Positions 22,901-25,900 of a stretch of 64,000 bases of DNA are shown here, in pieces. The DNA lies in NCBI GenBank assembly GCA_030710605.1, contig CP092863.1, positions 141,066,472 to 141,130,471 on the forward strand, read 5' to 3'. Numbering within the stretch: the first letter of the stretch is position 1; each line of letters opens with the position of its first letter. The notes below the pieces were generated by a model, which was not told the DNA's origin, did not search any database, and worked only from the letters and a program-made list of their open reading frames with translations. The stretch is from Cordylochernes scorpioides. Lineage: Eukaryota; Arthropoda; Arachnida; Pseudoscorpiones; Chernetidae. The translations under genes and the position numbers were made by a program.

Positions 22901-25900
22901 GGCGAAACCGCTGGGAGGGTTCACCACTGATGAGCCAGGCCCTCCCATTAATTTTTCAATTGCAGTAAGGACAGCAGAAATTGTTAATTTTTTAAAAGAA
23001 TCATACGCGTCTATATTAGTTTCGAATTTTGATAACAGATGGCGCGCTAATGCTACATAAAATTGAATAAATAAGATTGAATAATGATAAATATATGGTT
23101 ACAGGGCTGCGAAAGAAAAAAAAAACCATTGAGAAAAGAGAACCATATGTAAATAAATATGTAAATGAACGACACCTGTAAATAACTAACTCATATTTCC
23201 TAAGCAATTATACACCTGGGTGAATCCTGTGTAGGACATAGATCCCCAATAAAAGGCTTGTTGTTTATTAATACGTGAATAAAATAAATATACATATATA
23301 AAATAATTAATAAATATACATATATATTAGATAATAAAATGCATATATTGGATTTAATAAAATATTTATTTTGCCAATATTTCGGCTGGCTGAACGCCAA
23401 CCTTTATCGAGGCATTACATTTTTGTATACACAAACTCAGCAAGCCGAAATATTGGCAAAATTAATATTTTATTAAATCCAATATATGCCCTTTATTATC
23501 TAATGAATTAAGTATGGATTGCTCTATTTTCAAATATATATATATAAAATAAATACAAAGTCTTCATTGGTAACGCCCACCGCGGGAAAGACTCCGCCAC
23601 CGATGGACTGCGAGAGTTAATATATCCCACAGAGTGGGCAGGTCGATGTGATGGCTGGTGTTACCACCTCAAGACCAAGATGGTACTTGTAGAGAAAGAG
23701 ATTGAGATTGAAAATACTTTACTCCAAATTTATATTAGGTTATATAAGGTTTAAATATAAAATTGAATAAATATGAAAAAATAAGGCTGAATAATTATAT
23801 AAATATATGAATAAAATAAATGTAAATAGAAAATAATTTATGAATAATCACACACACACACATATATATATATATGAAAAAATAGTACAAATGTTATATT
23901 GTACTGGGATAAGGTGCATAAATTAAGAAAAAGGCATCTCCATATTGTGCAACTGAAAGTTGCTGATGGCTTGCGCCATCTATCGGAATAAATATCAACT
24001 ATTCTCGTTGATTTTTAGTTATTCCAGAATTGGCCAAATACCCATTCTTGATTAATCAAGAAAAGCTAACCACGGACGCGTTTCGGGCTATCTTTGGTCG
24101 TTGAGGTACAGCTTGCACCACGCTGATGAGGGCCAATAGCCCGAAACGCGTCCGTGGTTAGCTTTTCTTGATTAATCAAGAATGGGTAGTTGGCCAATTC
24201 TGGAATAATTAAAAATCAACGAGAATAGTTGATATTTATTCCGATAGATGGCGCAAGCCATCAGCAACTTTCAGTTGCACGATAAGGAGATGCCTTTTTC
24301 TTAACATATATATATATGAAATATTACACCAAGTCTCTTCATAGGTGTGAACAAAATTGCCTCTGTCACAAACGACCGGCGATATCAAAGACTTGCCACT
24401 TCCTTAAGTTTTGTCCATGAGTGAAGCAGGTGATATTATATGGTGGTAGTAAATAGTTACCGTGTTGTCGGATGTCCTTTCACTCAGGAAAGGAGCAGAT
24501 TTGATATGGAGGCCCTGGAAAATAAAAAAGAATAAACAATTTATAAAACAATAGAACAAAAGAATGTGAAAAAATAATATACAAATGAAATTGTATTGGG
24601 ATCAGGTGAATTAATTAAGAAAAAGACATCTATTGATCGTGCAGCTAAAAGTTGCTGTTGGCTTGCGCCATCTGTCGGAATAAATATCAACTATTGAATG
24701 ATTTTTAATTATACCAGAATTTGCCAAATACCCATTCTTGATTAATATAGAAAAGTTAACCATGTACACGTTTCAGGATTTTTTTGTTGTTGAGGTACAG
24801 CTTGCACCACGCTGACGAGAGCCAACAGCCCGAAACGCGTATGTGGTTAGCTTTTCTTGATTAATCAAGAATGGGTATTTGGCCAATTCTCGAATAATAT
24901 AAAAATCAACGAATAGTTGATATTTATTCCTACAGATGGCGCAAGCCATCAGCAACTTTGAGTTGAACGATCAGGAGATGCCTTTTTTTTTTTAAAGAAA
25001 TAATGTTTGGGATTTGAAAGGTAAAATACTATATATATATAAAAAGGGCAATTTCTGATCATTTGAATGAACCGTTCTGGAGACTAACGCCACCTATCGG
25101 AATAAATACCAACTAAATACACATGTCGATATATTTTATTCCTGAGAATATAAAAGGTTTATTCAATATTCAACAATAAATCCGAAAATCAATGTTTTAT
25201 TGATAATTGACAAGAGTCATTAGCCCGAAACCATGGTCTCTAGGTGGACGCTTTTCTGTTTTCCAAAGCTGGTGTTGTGGCTTTGTCACCGACCCAGTTT
25301 GCGGCGACGGTCAATAGATGGCGTCTAGTTTTGACGTCTATTTTGATGGGAGAGGTGACCTTTATCTTTATAGATTAAAATCCTCCCGGCAAAATTTCCA
25401 TCTAAATTTTATCCATAGATTTGGCCCAGCCACTTTGCCCAGCTAAACACTTCTTCGGCAGATTGTGAGGATTCCATGGGATCCCTTGTGGATCTCATGG
25501 AATAAAGTCCGCCCTAGACTGAAGATAGCTATAAACCGAGACCATGGTCTCTAGGTGGACGCTTCTCAGTTTTCTAAAGCTGGTTTTGTGGCTTTGTCAC
25601 CGACCTGAGTCCGCTAGTTTGTGGAGACAGTCAATAGATGGCGTCTAGTTTTAACGTCTATTTTGACGGGAGAGGTGACCATTATTTGTATAGATCAATA
25701 TCCTCCTGACAAAATATCCATTTAAATCTGTTATTTTCCTGGATAATTCCAGATAATGATAAGAGTGTGTTAAAGTACTGAATTATCTTACTTCCAATGT
25801 CTTGTTGTTATTGATGTCAGGGGCAGATGGACAAGTGATACTCTCCTGTACACACAGAAGTTTATTTAGTAGACATTATGCAATTAAGTTAACTTATTAG

